64,000 nucleotides of DNA from Hyphomicrobium sp. GTDB lineage: Bacteria; Pseudomonadota; Alphaproteobacteria; Rhizobiales; Hyphomicrobiaceae. A model generated the notes under the pieces. The model did not search any database, was not told the DNA's origin, and was given only the letters and a program-made list of their open reading frames with translations. Position numbers and translations under genes: made by a program. The stretch lies in assembly GCA_016716675.1 (NCBI GenBank), contig JADJVG010000002.1, forward strand, positions 62,001 to 126,000, given 5' to 3'. Positions 1 through 8,626 of this stretch are shown here, piece by piece; within the stretch, counting starts at the first letter, position 1; each line of letters opens with the position of its first letter.

Positions 1-967
1 CAATCCATACATCGCTGTTACGTTCGACCTCGCGCAGCATGGCGCTCATTGCGGCAAGGCTTGCAGCGTCGCTTGCCGCGCCAAATTCGCCGAGAAACGC
101 TTTGAACTTTTGCGCTCGCGCCCACGCCTGAAAATTCTGTAACCGTTCGACGCCGATGGTCTCGGAGACAACCGCGCCGCTAGTCCCGGATGAATCAGCG
201 TCGAGATATTGGTGCACTTCGATTGCAAAATTGCCGGCGGAATCGCGCACACGCGCGAGAGCGGTGTTGCCGGCCGCGATCCAGGAATGTGCGCCGCTAT
301 AAGCTGTGCCGGGCACGAGGAGCAGAGTGCCGGTGTTTTGGCGGCGAATGGCGGCGATAGCTTCGTTGGCGGTGTCGAGCCAGGCGTCCGCCGACAGGCC
401 TTCGGGTTCGTTCATGATGCCATAGATGACGTGTGCGTCCTTAGCTGTGCGCTTGGCGAGTTGCGACCAGAACGCCGAGAAAGCGCTCGATGGAACCGCA
501 GGCGATCCGATCAGATGATCGACCGTGAAATCATCATCGCGTACGCGGCGGTGCGCGTAGTTGTGCGGATCGAGAATGAGTTTCAAACCGAATTCTCGAG
601 CATTCCGGATGGCTGACTTGAGCAACCCCCACTCCTGCGGATCGAAAGGCGCGTTGAGATCCGGCTGCAGCCGCTCCCAGCGGAACGGCAGACGAACGGT
701 GTTGAAGGCTTGGGCGCGGCAGAACCGGAAGTCGGCGGCGGTCGGGTAGAAATAATCGCGATCCACCTGGCCTGGAACAAGTTGGCCGAACTCAGCGCCT
801 GCAAGCGCGACACCTCGCAGGTAGATGCCGGATTTTCGCTTTGCATAAGCGGCCAGGGGCGCGGCGCACGGCAATGCTAGAGCACCCAGGGCAACGGTTG
901 CTGCACCCTTCAGAACGTTGCGGCGTGTGGGGCTAGAAGCCTCGCCTACGGTGGGTGACTTAGCCAA
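1..967 (-). CDS. GH5-family glycoside hydrolase (cellulase-like), Tat-exported, partial
   Basis: The gene runs off the left edge, so the C-terminus is missing; about 322 codons are visible. The N-terminus reads SSPTRRNVLKGAATVALGAL, a twin-arginine signal followed by a hydrophobic stretch, so the enzyme is probably exported folded. The body fits GH5: RGVALAGAEFG, then a strand ending IMNEPEG (catalytic acid/base Glu) and later FLGEFGAA (nucleophile Glu). I chose the TTG at 967 because no ATG or GTG lies nearby and a GAGG sits five bases upstream. It is the last gene of the EPS operon, ten bases after the polymerase stop. A role in trimming or releasing the polysaccharide is inferred from context. 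Confidence 0.85.
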   Translation of the reverse strand, partial: MAKSPTVGEASSPTRRNVLKGAATVALGALALPCAAPLAAYAKRKSGIYLRGVALAGAEFGQLVPGQVDRDYFYPTAADFRFCRAQAFNTVRLPFRWERLQPDLNAPFDPQEWGLLKSAIRNAREFGLKLILDPHNYAHRRVRDDDFTVDHLIGSPAVPSSAFSAFWSQLAKRTAKDAHVIYGIMNEPEGLSADAWLDTANEAIAAIRRQNTGTLLLVPGTAYSGAHSWIAAGNTALARVRDSAGNFAIEVHQYLDADSSGTSGAVVSETIGVERLQNFQAWARAQKFKAFLGEFGAASDAASLAAMSAMLREVERNSDVWI

Positions 968-976
968 TGATGCCTC

Positions 977-2248
977 TTAGCGCTGGCGTCGCGGCGCGTT
1001 CCGAAGGTTTGCGACACTCTCCGGCGCAGCGTTGAGGAGCACGCCAAACACAAACCAGACCGGCGCGGCTGTTTTGATGCTGAGGAACGAATAGCTGACC
1101 ATCATTGTCAACGACAGATACAGCAACAAGCCATTCTTGTAAATTTTCTGGTCCAGCCGCTCCTCGCGGGCCGATAACGTTATGGCGGTCCACAATGCGA
1201 TGAGGCCGAGTAACGATTGCGTAAGGATCAAATAGACCACGCCCGCATCGACGGATTCTGCAAGGTGCAGATCGGAAAGGCCCGCGTAGTCGATCAGCGT
1301 CAATTTTGAGAACAGCTCGGCCGTGTAGGCGATGCGGCCATCGAGATCGTCGACGCCGGACTGCCAGCCGAAGGCCCAGGTGGCTGTGATCGCCAGCGCT
1401 GTCACGCCGAGAACGAATAGTAGAGCGGCATGGCGCGGCATGAGGCGGTGGCCAATCGATATGATGATGATCGCTATTGATGCAAGCGCAGCGAGACGCC
1501 CGTCGCTGGCGAAGAGCATCAGGACGAGCGACGAGACGAACAGCGCCTTGAGCGCAAGGCCGAGCCGCGACCAGTAGGCTAACGTCATACACAGCGTCGC
1601 GACCATGAAGTTGCCAAGCGACACGGGTTCAAGAAAGACCGACGACAGGCGGTGCAAATCAAAGAACGGCAGGAAGCGTGCTTCCGGTCGCGTCGCGCTC
1701 ACGTAAAGGTCTGACGACAGGTTGGTGAATTCTTCTTCTCCGATGCCACGCGTGTTCATGTAAAAGTCTTTGACCGCGAACATCGAGCCGAAACATTCAA
1801 CGCACGTCGCCTCATACAGAATGCCCGCAATCACCGCGACTTGCAGGATGGCCATGGCCTGGATCGCGCGGCGGTCATTGCTCGTCATGCCGAGCAGGAT
1901 GAAGGTCACAATCAGGAAGATGTCGCGGAAATACTTGGCATCGACATTCTCGGTCACGCTGATGCGCAGTACGGCGAAAATTGCAATTCCAAGCGCTAGG
2001 AAATACCAGTTGACCATGCGCGCCTGAAAATGCCGCATGATATAAAGATGTGATGCGATGACGATCAGAACTTCACACAAAATCACCGTGTTGCCGGACA
2101 TAGCCGTCACATTGGCATTGACCAGGGCGAGGCCTGCGTTGAACAGGGTGGCCGCCACCACCAGCAACATGGGCAAAATGCCGGCCTGATCGTCCGACTC
2201 GGCGATCGACTGCTCTGGATCAAAGGTATGCGCGGCAGGTCCAATCAT
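977..2248 (-). CDS. Polytopic membrane protein, probable EPS polymerase / O-antigen ligase-like (Wzy-like)
   Basis: This 423-residue protein has roughly ten hydrophobic segments and a long polar loop in the middle (around ECFGSMFAVKDFYMNTRG to RLSSVFLEP), the layout of O-antigen polymerase/ligase proteins. Sequence conservation in this family is weak, so the call depends mainly on topology and on the neighbouring flippase, glycosyltransferase and deacetylase genes. An upstream in-frame start is possible, but the ATG at 2248 overlaps the stop of the deacetylase gene as ATGA, like the other junctions in this operon, so I use it. The likely job is joining lipid-linked repeat units at the periplasmic face of the inner membrane. 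Confidence 0.7.
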   Translation of the reverse strand: MIGPAAHTFDPEQSIAESDDQAGILPMLLVVAATLFNAGLALVNANVTAMSGNTVILCEVLIVIASHLYIMRHFQARMVNWYFLALGIAIFAVLRISVTENVDAKYFRDIFLIVTFILLGMTSNDRRAIQAMAILQVAVIAGILYEATCVECFGSMFAVKDFYMNTRGIGEEEFTNLSSDLYVSATRPEARFLPFFDLHRLSSVFLEPVSLGNFMVATLCMTLAYWSRLGLALKALFVSSLVLMLFASDGRLAALASIAIIIISIGHRLMPRHAALLFVLGVTALAITATWAFGWQSGVDDLDGRIAYTAELFSKLTLIDYAGLSDLHLAESVDAGVVYLILTQSLLGLIALWTAITLSAREERLDQKIYKNGLLLYLSLTMMVSYSFLSIKTAAPVWFVFGVLLNAAPESVANLRNAPRRQR

Positions 2249-3045
2249 TCGGCGGCCTCCGGCGCCACAGGGTTGCCAGGAAGGTGTTTCTCGACAAAGA
2301 CTTTGGCGCGGCCTTTGAAGCGATCGTAGCTGTAGAGTTTCCAAATTTCATAGAGCATCGGCGGTGGTGCAGGCGCCTGACGGACGCGCGACAGTGACAC
2401 CGGTTGTAGTTTCTGAACGCCGCTGGTCGCGTATTCACGTATGAGCAACGGCAGCAATTTCGCGATGACGCGAAGCTGTGAGCGGTAGTTGGCCAAAAGG
2501 CTCAAATAGCGAAGCCGGCTCAAGAGCGGAATGCGCGTTGTCTCGACGACACCGTTGGCCGGCAAAGGCCTTGCAAACGTCATGGTCCACCGGCTGGCGG
2601 GCATCCGATAAAGCGGGAATTGACGGCTTTCAGCCAACACATCGAACTGGTGGGCCAGCGCCACGCCCAAGAGATGTCCGGCATCGTGATCCTGATGGCC
2701 GCCTTCCCATGCATGCATCACGATGCGCGTGACCGGTGTGCCTCTCGCTTGAAGATCGGTGATGAGCTCGCTGACCGCGTCGAAGCAGAGCTCGAGATGT
2801 TCGATGAGGCCGCCATCCGGCACGCCGATATCGGTTCCGAGGAAATGGGTTTCTGAAGGTGATACGCCAAGCGCCGCCAGGGTTTTTGTGCTTTCCGCGT
2901 TACGCTCTGCGCTCGTGACGCCAGCCCAAGCGCCGTTGGTCAGGAAGACGCACACTGCCGTGCCACCCAGGCGCTTGATTTCGGCGACTTCGTGGAGCGC
3001 GCCAATTTCATCGTCTTGGTGTGCGAACAGGAAGAGTGTCGTCAT
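2245..3045 (-). CDS. PIG-L family N-acetylglucosaminyl deacetylase
   Basis: The 266-residue protein begins MTTLFLFAHQDDEIGAL; AHQDDE is the family's AHPDDE zinc-binding motif with Q for P, and HAWEGGHQDHDAGH near residue 150 supplies the second His/Asp cluster. PIG-L (LmbE) enzymes remove N-acetyl groups from GlcNAc-containing substrates. No signal peptide is seen, so it should act in the cytoplasm on nucleotide- or lipid-linked sugars. ATGA overlaps on both sides show translational coupling with the glycosyltransferase and the polymerase. The exact sugar substrate cannot be read from sequence. Confidence 0.85.
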   Translation of the reverse strand: MTTLFLFAHQDDEIGALHEVAEIKRLGGTAVCVFLTNGAWAGVTSAERNAESTKTLAALGVSPSETHFLGTDIGVPDGGLIEHLELCFDAVSELITDLQARGTPVTRIVMHAWEGGHQDHDAGHLLGVALAHQFDVLAESRQFPLYRMPASRWTMTFARPLPANGVVETTRIPLLSRLRYLSLLANYRSQLRVIAKLLPLLIREYATSGVQKLQPVSLSRVRQAPAPPPMLYEIWKLYSYDRFKGRAKVFVEKHLPGNPVAPEAAE

Positions 3046-4124
3046 TGCATCAACTCCGCGTAAAGCGCATTGTACCCCTGCATCATGCGCCTTTCGCTGT
3101 ACTTGTCCTGAATGATCTCGGCGAATTGTTCGCAGCGGGATCTCAAGCTGGCGTCATTGAGACATGCAGAGATTGCTTTTGCCCATACGTCAGCGTTACG
3201 GCTTTCCACAAATTGAGTTGTTGTCATTCCGTCGATCGTGAGCACCTCGCGCAGGGCTGGAATGTCCGAACTTACGATGGGGAGGCCGGTCATTGCCGCC
3301 TCGACGGCTGCAAGGCCGAAGGTTTCCCACGTCGATGGAAATACGAAAAGAGTTGACGCACGATACAAATCCATCAGGTCCTGACGCTCAACGTGCCCGA
3401 GGAAATGCATGCGATCCAAGACGCCGGTTTCCCAGCCGAGTGCTGTCAGATTGTATTTTTCAGGTCCGGAACCAGCCATGACCAGATGCGCATTGGGTAG
3501 CTTCGCAAGCGCTGCGACCGCGAGGTTCTGTCCCTTCTGATTGTCAAGACGCGCTGCCATCAGCAGCAGAGGGGCATCGGTCGGAAGGCCGAACTTGGCG
3601 CAGATGTCCGCCCGGCTCAATGCATATTGTGGCGGCGGAATGCCGTGTTCGATGAGGGTAATTCGGTCCTTATAGGATTTGGGGTAGTGTTCGAACTCGT
3701 GCAATGTGGCGCGCGAATTGGCGATCGTGACGCTATAGGCGCCGATCGATCCGAGCAGTTTGTCGATCACGCGCACGACAGGATGCGATTTTACCGGGCT
3801 GTTCGATTGATGCACAATAAGCATCTGGCATCCGGAAACCTTGCCTGCAACGGCGGCAACCGCCGACGCGGTCGGCTGGAACGTAATCAGCACGTCCGGC
3901 TTCGTGGCTCGCACCATGCCGATTTTCGTGATGACGCGGCGCATCTTTGACGTCGTGCTGTAATTGCCGTCGGGATAGATGAAGCGCGTTGAACAGCGCG
4001 CGCCCTGTTGCTGCAGTTCGCTGCTCAGAACCTTGGCCAGATACTCAACGCCACCGCCTTCGTCGCGATTGATCAAAAGCACGACCGATTTACCGGCCAT
4101 TGGCGAAGGCGATTGAAATGTCAT
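3042..4124 (-). CDS. GT4-type glycosyltransferase
   Basis: This 360-residue protein has a GT-B fold pattern: an N-terminal half starting KSVVLLINRDEGGGVEYLAK with a glycine-rich acceptor-side loop, and a C-terminal half containing LLLMAARLDNQKGQ and the E-x7-E donor-binding element in TWETFGLAAVEAAMTGLPIV. These are hallmarks of the GT4 family of retaining transferases. It probably adds one sugar to the growing lipid-linked EPS unit on the cytoplasmic side. It overlaps the flippase gene upstream and the deacetylase downstream by four bases each. Donor and acceptor are unknown. Confidence 0.88.
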   Translation of the reverse strand: MTFQSPSPMAGKSVVLLINRDEGGGVEYLAKVLSSELQQQGARCSTRFIYPDGNYSTTSKMRRVITKIGMVRATKPDVLITFQPTASAVAAVAGKVSGCQMLIVHQSNSPVKSHPVVRVIDKLLGSIGAYSVTIANSRATLHEFEHYPKSYKDRITLIEHGIPPPQYALSRADICAKFGLPTDAPLLLMAARLDNQKGQNLAVAALAKLPNAHLVMAGSGPEKYNLTALGWETGVLDRMHFLGHVERQDLMDLYRASTLFVFPSTWETFGLAAVEAAMTGLPIVSSDIPALREVLTIDGMTTTQFVESRNADVWAKAISACLNDASLRSRCEQFAEIIQDKYSERRMMQGYNALYAELMQ

Positions 4125-5560
4125 GGCAGTGATCCTTCCCGCCGGCGTGCGAAATAATTGGACACGAAGCGGCCGGCTTCATTGATCGAGAGTATCCGGT
4201 AGCGCCAAGCGGTCACGATTGCCGTCAGTCCAAAAGCAAGAAGATTGACCAGGTCGACGAGGATACCACCGCCGGTCACTGCCTCGAGTGCTTTCATGGC
4301 AGCAAAGACTGCCAGCGCGGCGAGGGCAATAACCGCGGAATCTGCGTATGGAAGTTTCATCACATACAGACCGCGCCACGACCAAACGTAATGCAGTAGC
4401 GCAACGAGGTGTCCCATCATCAGGGAGAAGGCTGCGCCGGCAGCACCGTAGTGTGGGATGAGGGTGAGACTAAGTACGCCCGTTACGACCGCATGGCTGG
4501 TATTCGCTAACAGCATCAACCGTGAGCCATTATCGACGAACAGGATCTGCGCGAAATAGTAGGCGCGAAACACCATGATGGCGTTGCTCAAAACGATCAG
4601 GAGCAGGATTGGATGCACGGCTTCAGCGATGCCGGCGCCGAACATCAATGTGAGAACGTCATCGCCGAAGAACATGACGAAAGATGCCGCGAAGGCCGTC
4701 AACATGACGTAGGCGCGGAACGCCTGACCGAGAATGAGGCGTGCCGATTCCTGCCGGTCATTGACCGCGTCGGCACGCGCAAGCGCCATATAGGCGCCGG
4801 AAATCGCTTCAGATCCAACAATCAGAAGCTGCCGGATGAAGTCGGAAACGGCGCCGTACGGACCGACGTCGGCATATCCCTCGTTGTGGGCGAGGATCAG
4901 GCGATCGAATTGCAATCCGAAGGAATCGACGGCGAAGGCCGGGATCAGCGGCCGGCCAGAACGCCACAAACGGCGAGCGGCTTCTGGCGACCAAGGCGCC
5001 CGCTGCAGGTTTGCGGCGCCAAGTCCAAGCGCAAGCGCGCCGCCCCAGTGTGCCGCGCCAAAGGAGATGGCGAGTGAGAGCGGCGTACCATAGGCCTTCA
5101 GCGCAACGACGCCGAAGATGAGAATAAGCAACGAGCGGATCACCACGCCGATGGCAACGGTGCGGGCTTGCAGTCGTGTTCTGGCGATTTCATGGAAGGC
5201 GTCGTAGGCAGCAAGACCGGCAACGACGACGAAAACCGCGAGAGCCATGTCAGGGCTCGACCACCCGGCATACGCTATCGTGGCGCAGATCACAGCGACC
5301 AGGGCGATACCGGCTGCCAGAATACGCAGGTACGTTGAGATCTGCGCGGCGCTCATATTTTCGCGGTATGAGGCAAAAAACGCGAAGCGCATCCACTGCA
5401 ACGACATACTATAGGCGATCGCGGCCCACGCCATGGCAACGATATAGCCGCCGTAAACATCTTGCCCGGCAAGGCGCACGAACAACGCCATGGAGAGCAG
5501 ATTGAGAACCGCCGCGAACAGCTTCGAGCCGAAGTAGTAGCCGACGTGTTTGCCGATCAT
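4121..5560 (-). CDS. Polysaccharide flippase, MOP superfamily (Wzx-like)
   Basis: The 479-residue product is hydrophobic throughout, with 12 to 14 predicted membrane segments and short charged loops, typical of Wzx/MurJ-like lipid-linked oligosaccharide flippases. It starts MIGKHVGYYFGSKLFAAVLN, a common N-terminus in this family. The ATG at 5560 has AAGGG upstream and appears to head the well-defined part of the operon. The inferred role is moving undecaprenyl-linked repeat units across the inner membrane for polymerisation by the neighbouring gene product. Confidence 0.85.
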   Translation of the reverse strand: MIGKHVGYYFGSKLFAAVLNLLSMALFVRLAGQDVYGGYIVAMAWAAIAYSMSLQWMRFAFFASYRENMSAAQISTYLRILAAGIALVAVICATIAYAGWSSPDMALAVFVVVAGLAAYDAFHEIARTRLQARTVAIGVVIRSLLILIFGVVALKAYGTPLSLAISFGAAHWGGALALGLGAANLQRAPWSPEAARRLWRSGRPLIPAFAVDSFGLQFDRLILAHNEGYADVGPYGAVSDFIRQLLIVGSEAISGAYMALARADAVNDRQESARLILGQAFRAYVMLTAFAASFVMFFGDDVLTLMFGAGIAEAVHPILLLIVLSNAIMVFRAYYFAQILFVDNGSRLMLLANTSHAVVTGVLSLTLIPHYGAAGAAFSLMMGHLVALLHYVWSWRGLYVMKLPYADSAVIALAALAVFAAMKALEAVTGGGILVDLVNLLAFGLTAIVTAWRYRILSINEAGRFVSNYFARRREGSLP

Positions 5561-5886
5561 TGCCGCACGCCCTTCAATAGGATGGCTTGCGAGCCGATAT
5601 AGGAGGGCAACGGCTTTGGGCCGCAGTTCATAAACAGCGGCGCCCGCACGGGTTGCGTGGCGAAAGCTCCGTCACTGGTTAGACTGCGGTTCATCGGGTC
5701 GAGATGTGTCCAAGTTTGGGTGGCGGTCGTGGTGTGACATCCTGTGTCATGCTGCCGCCAGAAAGGCACCAGCAAGAAGCGCGTCCTGCTTTGGGTGATA
5801 TCTGCAAATGCCGAGCCAGCGGACGCGGTTGTTAACCGGTAACGATCGTCGCGGACCGGATTTCTCGCGATTGAAACCACACACAC
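5557..5886 (-). CDS. Doubtful small ORF overlapping the flippase start
   Basis: This open frame would encode at most 109 residues and ends with a TGA that overlaps the flippase ATG. That is the only argument for it, because the same overlap occurs at three other junctions of the operon. The translation has no recognisable domain, no signal peptide and no membrane segment. A shorter product could start at an internal Met about 45 codons from the end. It may be non-coding 5' leader of the flippase operon. I do not assign a function. Confidence 0.22.
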   Translation of the reverse strand: MCVVSIARNPVRDDRYRLTTASAGSAFADITQSRTRFLLVPFWRQHDTGCHTTTATQTWTHLDPMNRSLTSDGAFATQPVRAPLFMNCGPKPLPSYIGSQAILLKGVRQ

Positions 5887-5966
5887 CTCGCGGGTGGAAG
5901 GTGTTCATCTTTTGCAAAGCATAAACGCTCGAATTCGTGTTTACTAGGCTGCGGGGCCACGGTTTT

Positions 5967-5985
5967 GCATAGTGAGGCACTATGC
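5967..5985. promoter_or_regulatory. Perfect inverted repeat in divergent promoter region (candidate operator)
   Basis: GCATAGTG-AGG-CACTATGC is a perfect inverted repeat with 8-base arms and a 3-base spacer. It lies between the minus-strand flippase operon and the plus-strand cupin gene. The size and symmetry suit a dimeric transcription factor. No T-run follows, so it is not a terminator. The regulator is unknown. Confidence 0.5.
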
Positions 5986-6117
5986 TACTCGGACGCCGCA
6001 GGTTGGGACTGTATCGTCTCAGATTGAGGCGTTGGGGTGCTGAATTGGCGCCCGCTGTCATAACGCCGCCACGAGCGCGACCGACACATCATTCGTATAG
6101 TACGTGCGAGGTTACCT

Positions 6118-7062
6118 GTGACTAACCCAATCATTACCGAGTGGACGCCTCATCATATTGAGGCCTTCGGCAAGGAGCCGTTGCGGTTCAATCATCAAGC
6201 CCATCTGTCGCCACTTTTCAGCAATGAGACGTTGGCCGATTTGATCGAGCGAACGCCGCGCGAAAGCTATTATGTCAATACCATGAAGCGTGGCGCCAAG
6301 GACCGCTCCAGCCGACGCGAGGGCGAGATCCGTAACCTCAGCGGGCTGGATGTGCTGGACGCCGTTGCTAAAGGCCACATCTGGATCATGCTACTCAATC
6401 CAGAGAAGGTGATTTCCGGCTATTCGCATCTTCTGGATCAGATCTACTCGGAGTTCCAAGAGCACGTTCCCAGCCTGAACGTCTTCAAGAAGAAGATCTC
6501 CATTCTCATATCGTCGCCGAACATTCCGGTGTTCTACCACTGCGACCTTGCCGGCCAAACGTTGTGGCAGGTGCGTGGCGAGAAGACCGTGTATGTCTAT
6601 CCGAACTATGAGCCCTATCTGCCGCAGCCCAACCTCGAGAAGATCATCCTGAACGAGGCGCATGAAATATCGTTGCCCTATGATCAGGCGTGGGACAACG
6701 TCGCGTCGTCATTCACGATCAAGCCGGGCGACATGCTGCACTGGCAACTCTATGCACCGCATCGCATTCAGAACGGCAACTGCGTCAACGTTTCATTTAC
6801 GACGGAACACGTTACACCAACGGTCCGCCGCAACTTCGTGGTCAACTATGCCAACGGCATTTTGCGCCGGACGCTCGGTGTCAATTCGCTCTCGCAGACC
6901 ACGTCCGGTCCGCAGTATTGGAGCAAATTGGCCACCGTTGCCGCCGCCAAGTCGCTTCGCCTCCAGAAGGGGCGCGAGCAGAAGTTCAAGATTGATTTCA
7001 CAGTAGATCCGGCGGCCCCCGATTGTGTTCGCGACATCCCAGCCTATCAGTTCAGCAAGTAA
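6118..7062 (+). CDS. Cupin-8/JmjC-like Fe(II)/2-oxoglutarate oxygenase candidate
   Basis: This 314-residue protein has the layout of JmjC/cupin-8 hydroxylases. An HxD pair occurs at His141-Cys-Asp143 (VFYHCDLAGQTLWQVRGEK), and a second candidate metal-binding His is at 215 (APHRIQNGNCVNVSF) after the PGDMLHWQ turn. A lysine following the first motif could bind 2-oxoglutarate. No signal peptide is present. The start is the GTG at 6118, with GAGG about seven bases upstream. Together with the FemAB-like gene 16 bases downstream it probably modifies a component of the EPS pathway, but the substrate is not known and activity is inferred from the metal-site pattern only. Confidence 0.75.
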   Translation: MTNPIITEWTPHHIEAFGKEPLRFNHQAHLSPLFSNETLADLIERTPRESYYVNTMKRGAKDRSSRREGEIRNLSGLDVLDAVAKGHIWIMLLNPEKVISGYSHLLDQIYSEFQEHVPSLNVFKKKISILISSPNIPVFYHCDLAGQTLWQVRGEKTVYVYPNYEPYLPQPNLEKIILNEAHEISLPYDQAWDNVASSFTIKPGDMLHWQLYAPHRIQNGNCVNVSFTTEHVTPTVRRNFVVNYANGILRRTLGVNSLSQTTSGPQYWSKLATVAAAKSLRLQKGREQKFKIDFTVDPAAPDCVRDIPAYQFSK

Positions 7063-7078
7063 TAGCAGGGCTGATTCA

Positions 7079-8281
7079 ATGCCTCTCGAAATAACGGCCG
7101 CCGCTGATATCAGCGGCGGCCTCGTTATGCATTTGGTCACGTCTTCCGCAGAGTTTGCGAGCCTCAAGCCTGCGTGGCTTGGGCTTGAAGCCCAGTCGGC
7201 GGATCCATGCTTCTTCCAGTGCTATGCGTGGTGCGGGCACGTTGCTGAGGTGCTGGAGCGGACGTTTGCCAGTGATTATATGGCGATCATCACCGTGGCT
7301 TATCGCGACGATGTCCCGGTCGCGCTGCTTCCGCTGTCGCGCCAAAAGCGGACCGGTATCTGGCAGCTGCGCACGCTGGACGATCCGTTCGGCCAGATTG
7401 CCGGCATGGTGTACCGCAATCGCGGCGATGCCGAAGCTCTCGTTGCCAAGACGCTCGATCTAATGCGCGAACGCAAACTCGTCGATGTCGTGCATATCGA
7501 CCGGGTTCTTGCCGGCAGTCCGCTTGAAGTGGTGCTCCGTCAGCGTGGCGCATCTGTGCGCGGCGAGGTGGGCTCGCCCGTGATTGATACGGCGGGCTTC
7601 GCAGATATCAGCGCGCTCAAATCAAGCCGCAACAAAAAGACAATGAAGAATCTGCGCAATTCAATCAACCGGCTCACTAAGGCGGGGGATCATGCGCACA
7701 CCGCCGCGTTAGGTGGCAAGAGTGTTGCGCCGATCGTGGCAGCCACGCTCCGTCGCCGGACGGCATGGATGGAAGCGAGAGGGATCACGGCGCCGCAATT
7801 TCGTTCGCCCGCACACGATGCCATTTTGGTGGGCGGAGAAGCCTGGGGTCTTGATGCTATCCGCGCCGGGTTTGAATTGCAGAGCAACGGTCAGCCGATT
7901 GCCCACCAATGGGGCTTCGTACACCAGGGGCGCTACTACGCCTATATGTCGGCAACCGATCCGACGGCGGCGCTGTTGAGCCCGGGCCGTCTGCATTTGG
8001 CGTTTGTGATTGAAGATGCCATGCGCCAGGGCGTCCGGGCGGTGGAAATGCTGACGCCCGCCAGCGACTACAAAATGGTTTGGACGGATACGGCGCGGAC
8101 GCTGCACGACGTCGTGCTGCCGCTGTCGTTCAAGGGACGCATGCAGGATCTGATTTGGGGTCGCTTCGTGCGCCCTATGATGAAAGGGCTGTTCTATGCT
8201 CTGCCATCGGGGCTGCGCCGCCGGATCAAAATATCCGATGCGCACGCCGCATCATCCGACGCCCATGCTGGCGGCGACTAA
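7079..8281 (+). CDS. FemAB/CelD-like GNAT acyltransferase
   Basis: The 400-residue protein matches the BcsL/CelD and FemAB-related group of GNAT-fold transferases often found in EPS clusters: an N-terminal block around PCFFQCYAWCGHVAEVLE, a middle segment SRNKKTMKNLRNSINRL, and a C-terminal GNAT-like part with AHQWGFVHQGRYYAYMSATD and SPGRLHLAFVIEDAMRQG. The ATG at 7079 is preferred over an earlier in-frame ATG because it follows the cupin stop and has AGGG nine bases upstream. It likely transfers an acyl or aminoacyl group to an amino sugar; this is inferred. Its 3' end is duplicated just downstream. Confidence 0.78.
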   Translation: MPLEITAAADISGGLVMHLVTSSAEFASLKPAWLGLEAQSADPCFFQCYAWCGHVAEVLERTFASDYMAIITVAYRDDVPVALLPLSRQKRTGIWQLRTLDDPFGQIAGMVYRNRGDAEALVAKTLDLMRERKLVDVVHIDRVLAGSPLEVVLRQRGASVRGEVGSPVIDTAGFADISALKSSRNKKTMKNLRNSINRLTKAGDHAHTAALGGKSVAPIVAATLRRRTAWMEARGITAPQFRSPAHDAILVGGEAWGLDAIRAGFELQSNGQPIAHQWGFVHQGRYYAYMSATDPTAALLSPGRLHLAFVIEDAMRQGVRAVEMLTPASDYKMVWTDTARTLHDVVLPLSFKGRMQDLIWGRFVRPMMKGLFYALPSGLRRRIKISDAHAASSDAHAGGD

Positions 8282-8600
8282 GGCTGCGCGCCGCAATCAT
8301 TTAAAGCCGACGCTGCAATTAATGGACGTGCGCAACGACTTAATCGGTCGCTGCACAACGTGGTGTGCTGCCGCCGTCGTTCAAGGAACGCATGGAGGAT
8401 CTGATTTGGGGTCGCTTCGTGCGTCCTATGATGAAAGGGCTGTTCTACGCTCTGCCATCGGGACGGCGCCGCCGGATTAGAATATATCCGATGCGCTCGC
8501 CGCATCACCCGATGCTCATGCTGGCGGCGACTAAGGCCGCGCTGCAATCATCTCAAGCCAACGCTGCAATAAATGGACGTGCTGCAAAACGACCTAGTGC
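8101..8600 (+). repeat. Tandem duplication of the acyltransferase 3' end
   Basis: The segment 8101 to about 8349 recurs at 8350 to about 8600 in direct orientation with scattered substitutions and small indels. The unit covers the last ~60 codons of the FemAB-like gene plus about 65 bases after its stop. Landmarks present in both are GATCTGATTTGGGGTCGCTT and, further on, CTGGCGGCGACTAAGG. Divergence of roughly 10 to 15 percent by eye suggests it is not recent. Confidence 0.85.
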
Positions 8601-8613
8601 CGCGCCGAGCTAA
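8350..8613 (+). pseudogene. Orphan duplicated C-terminus of the FemAB-like gene
   Basis: The second copy of the repeat keeps a readable stretch (ERMEDLIWGRFVRPMMKGLF) nearly identical to the C-terminus of the upstream gene, but it has an extra base before this block and a two-base insertion after it (AATATATCCG versus AATATCCG), so the C-terminal frame is lost. No promoter, start or ribosome-binding site is evident. It is a gene fragment left by tandem duplication. Confidence 0.75.
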
Positions 8614-8626
8614 CGCCGCAACAATC

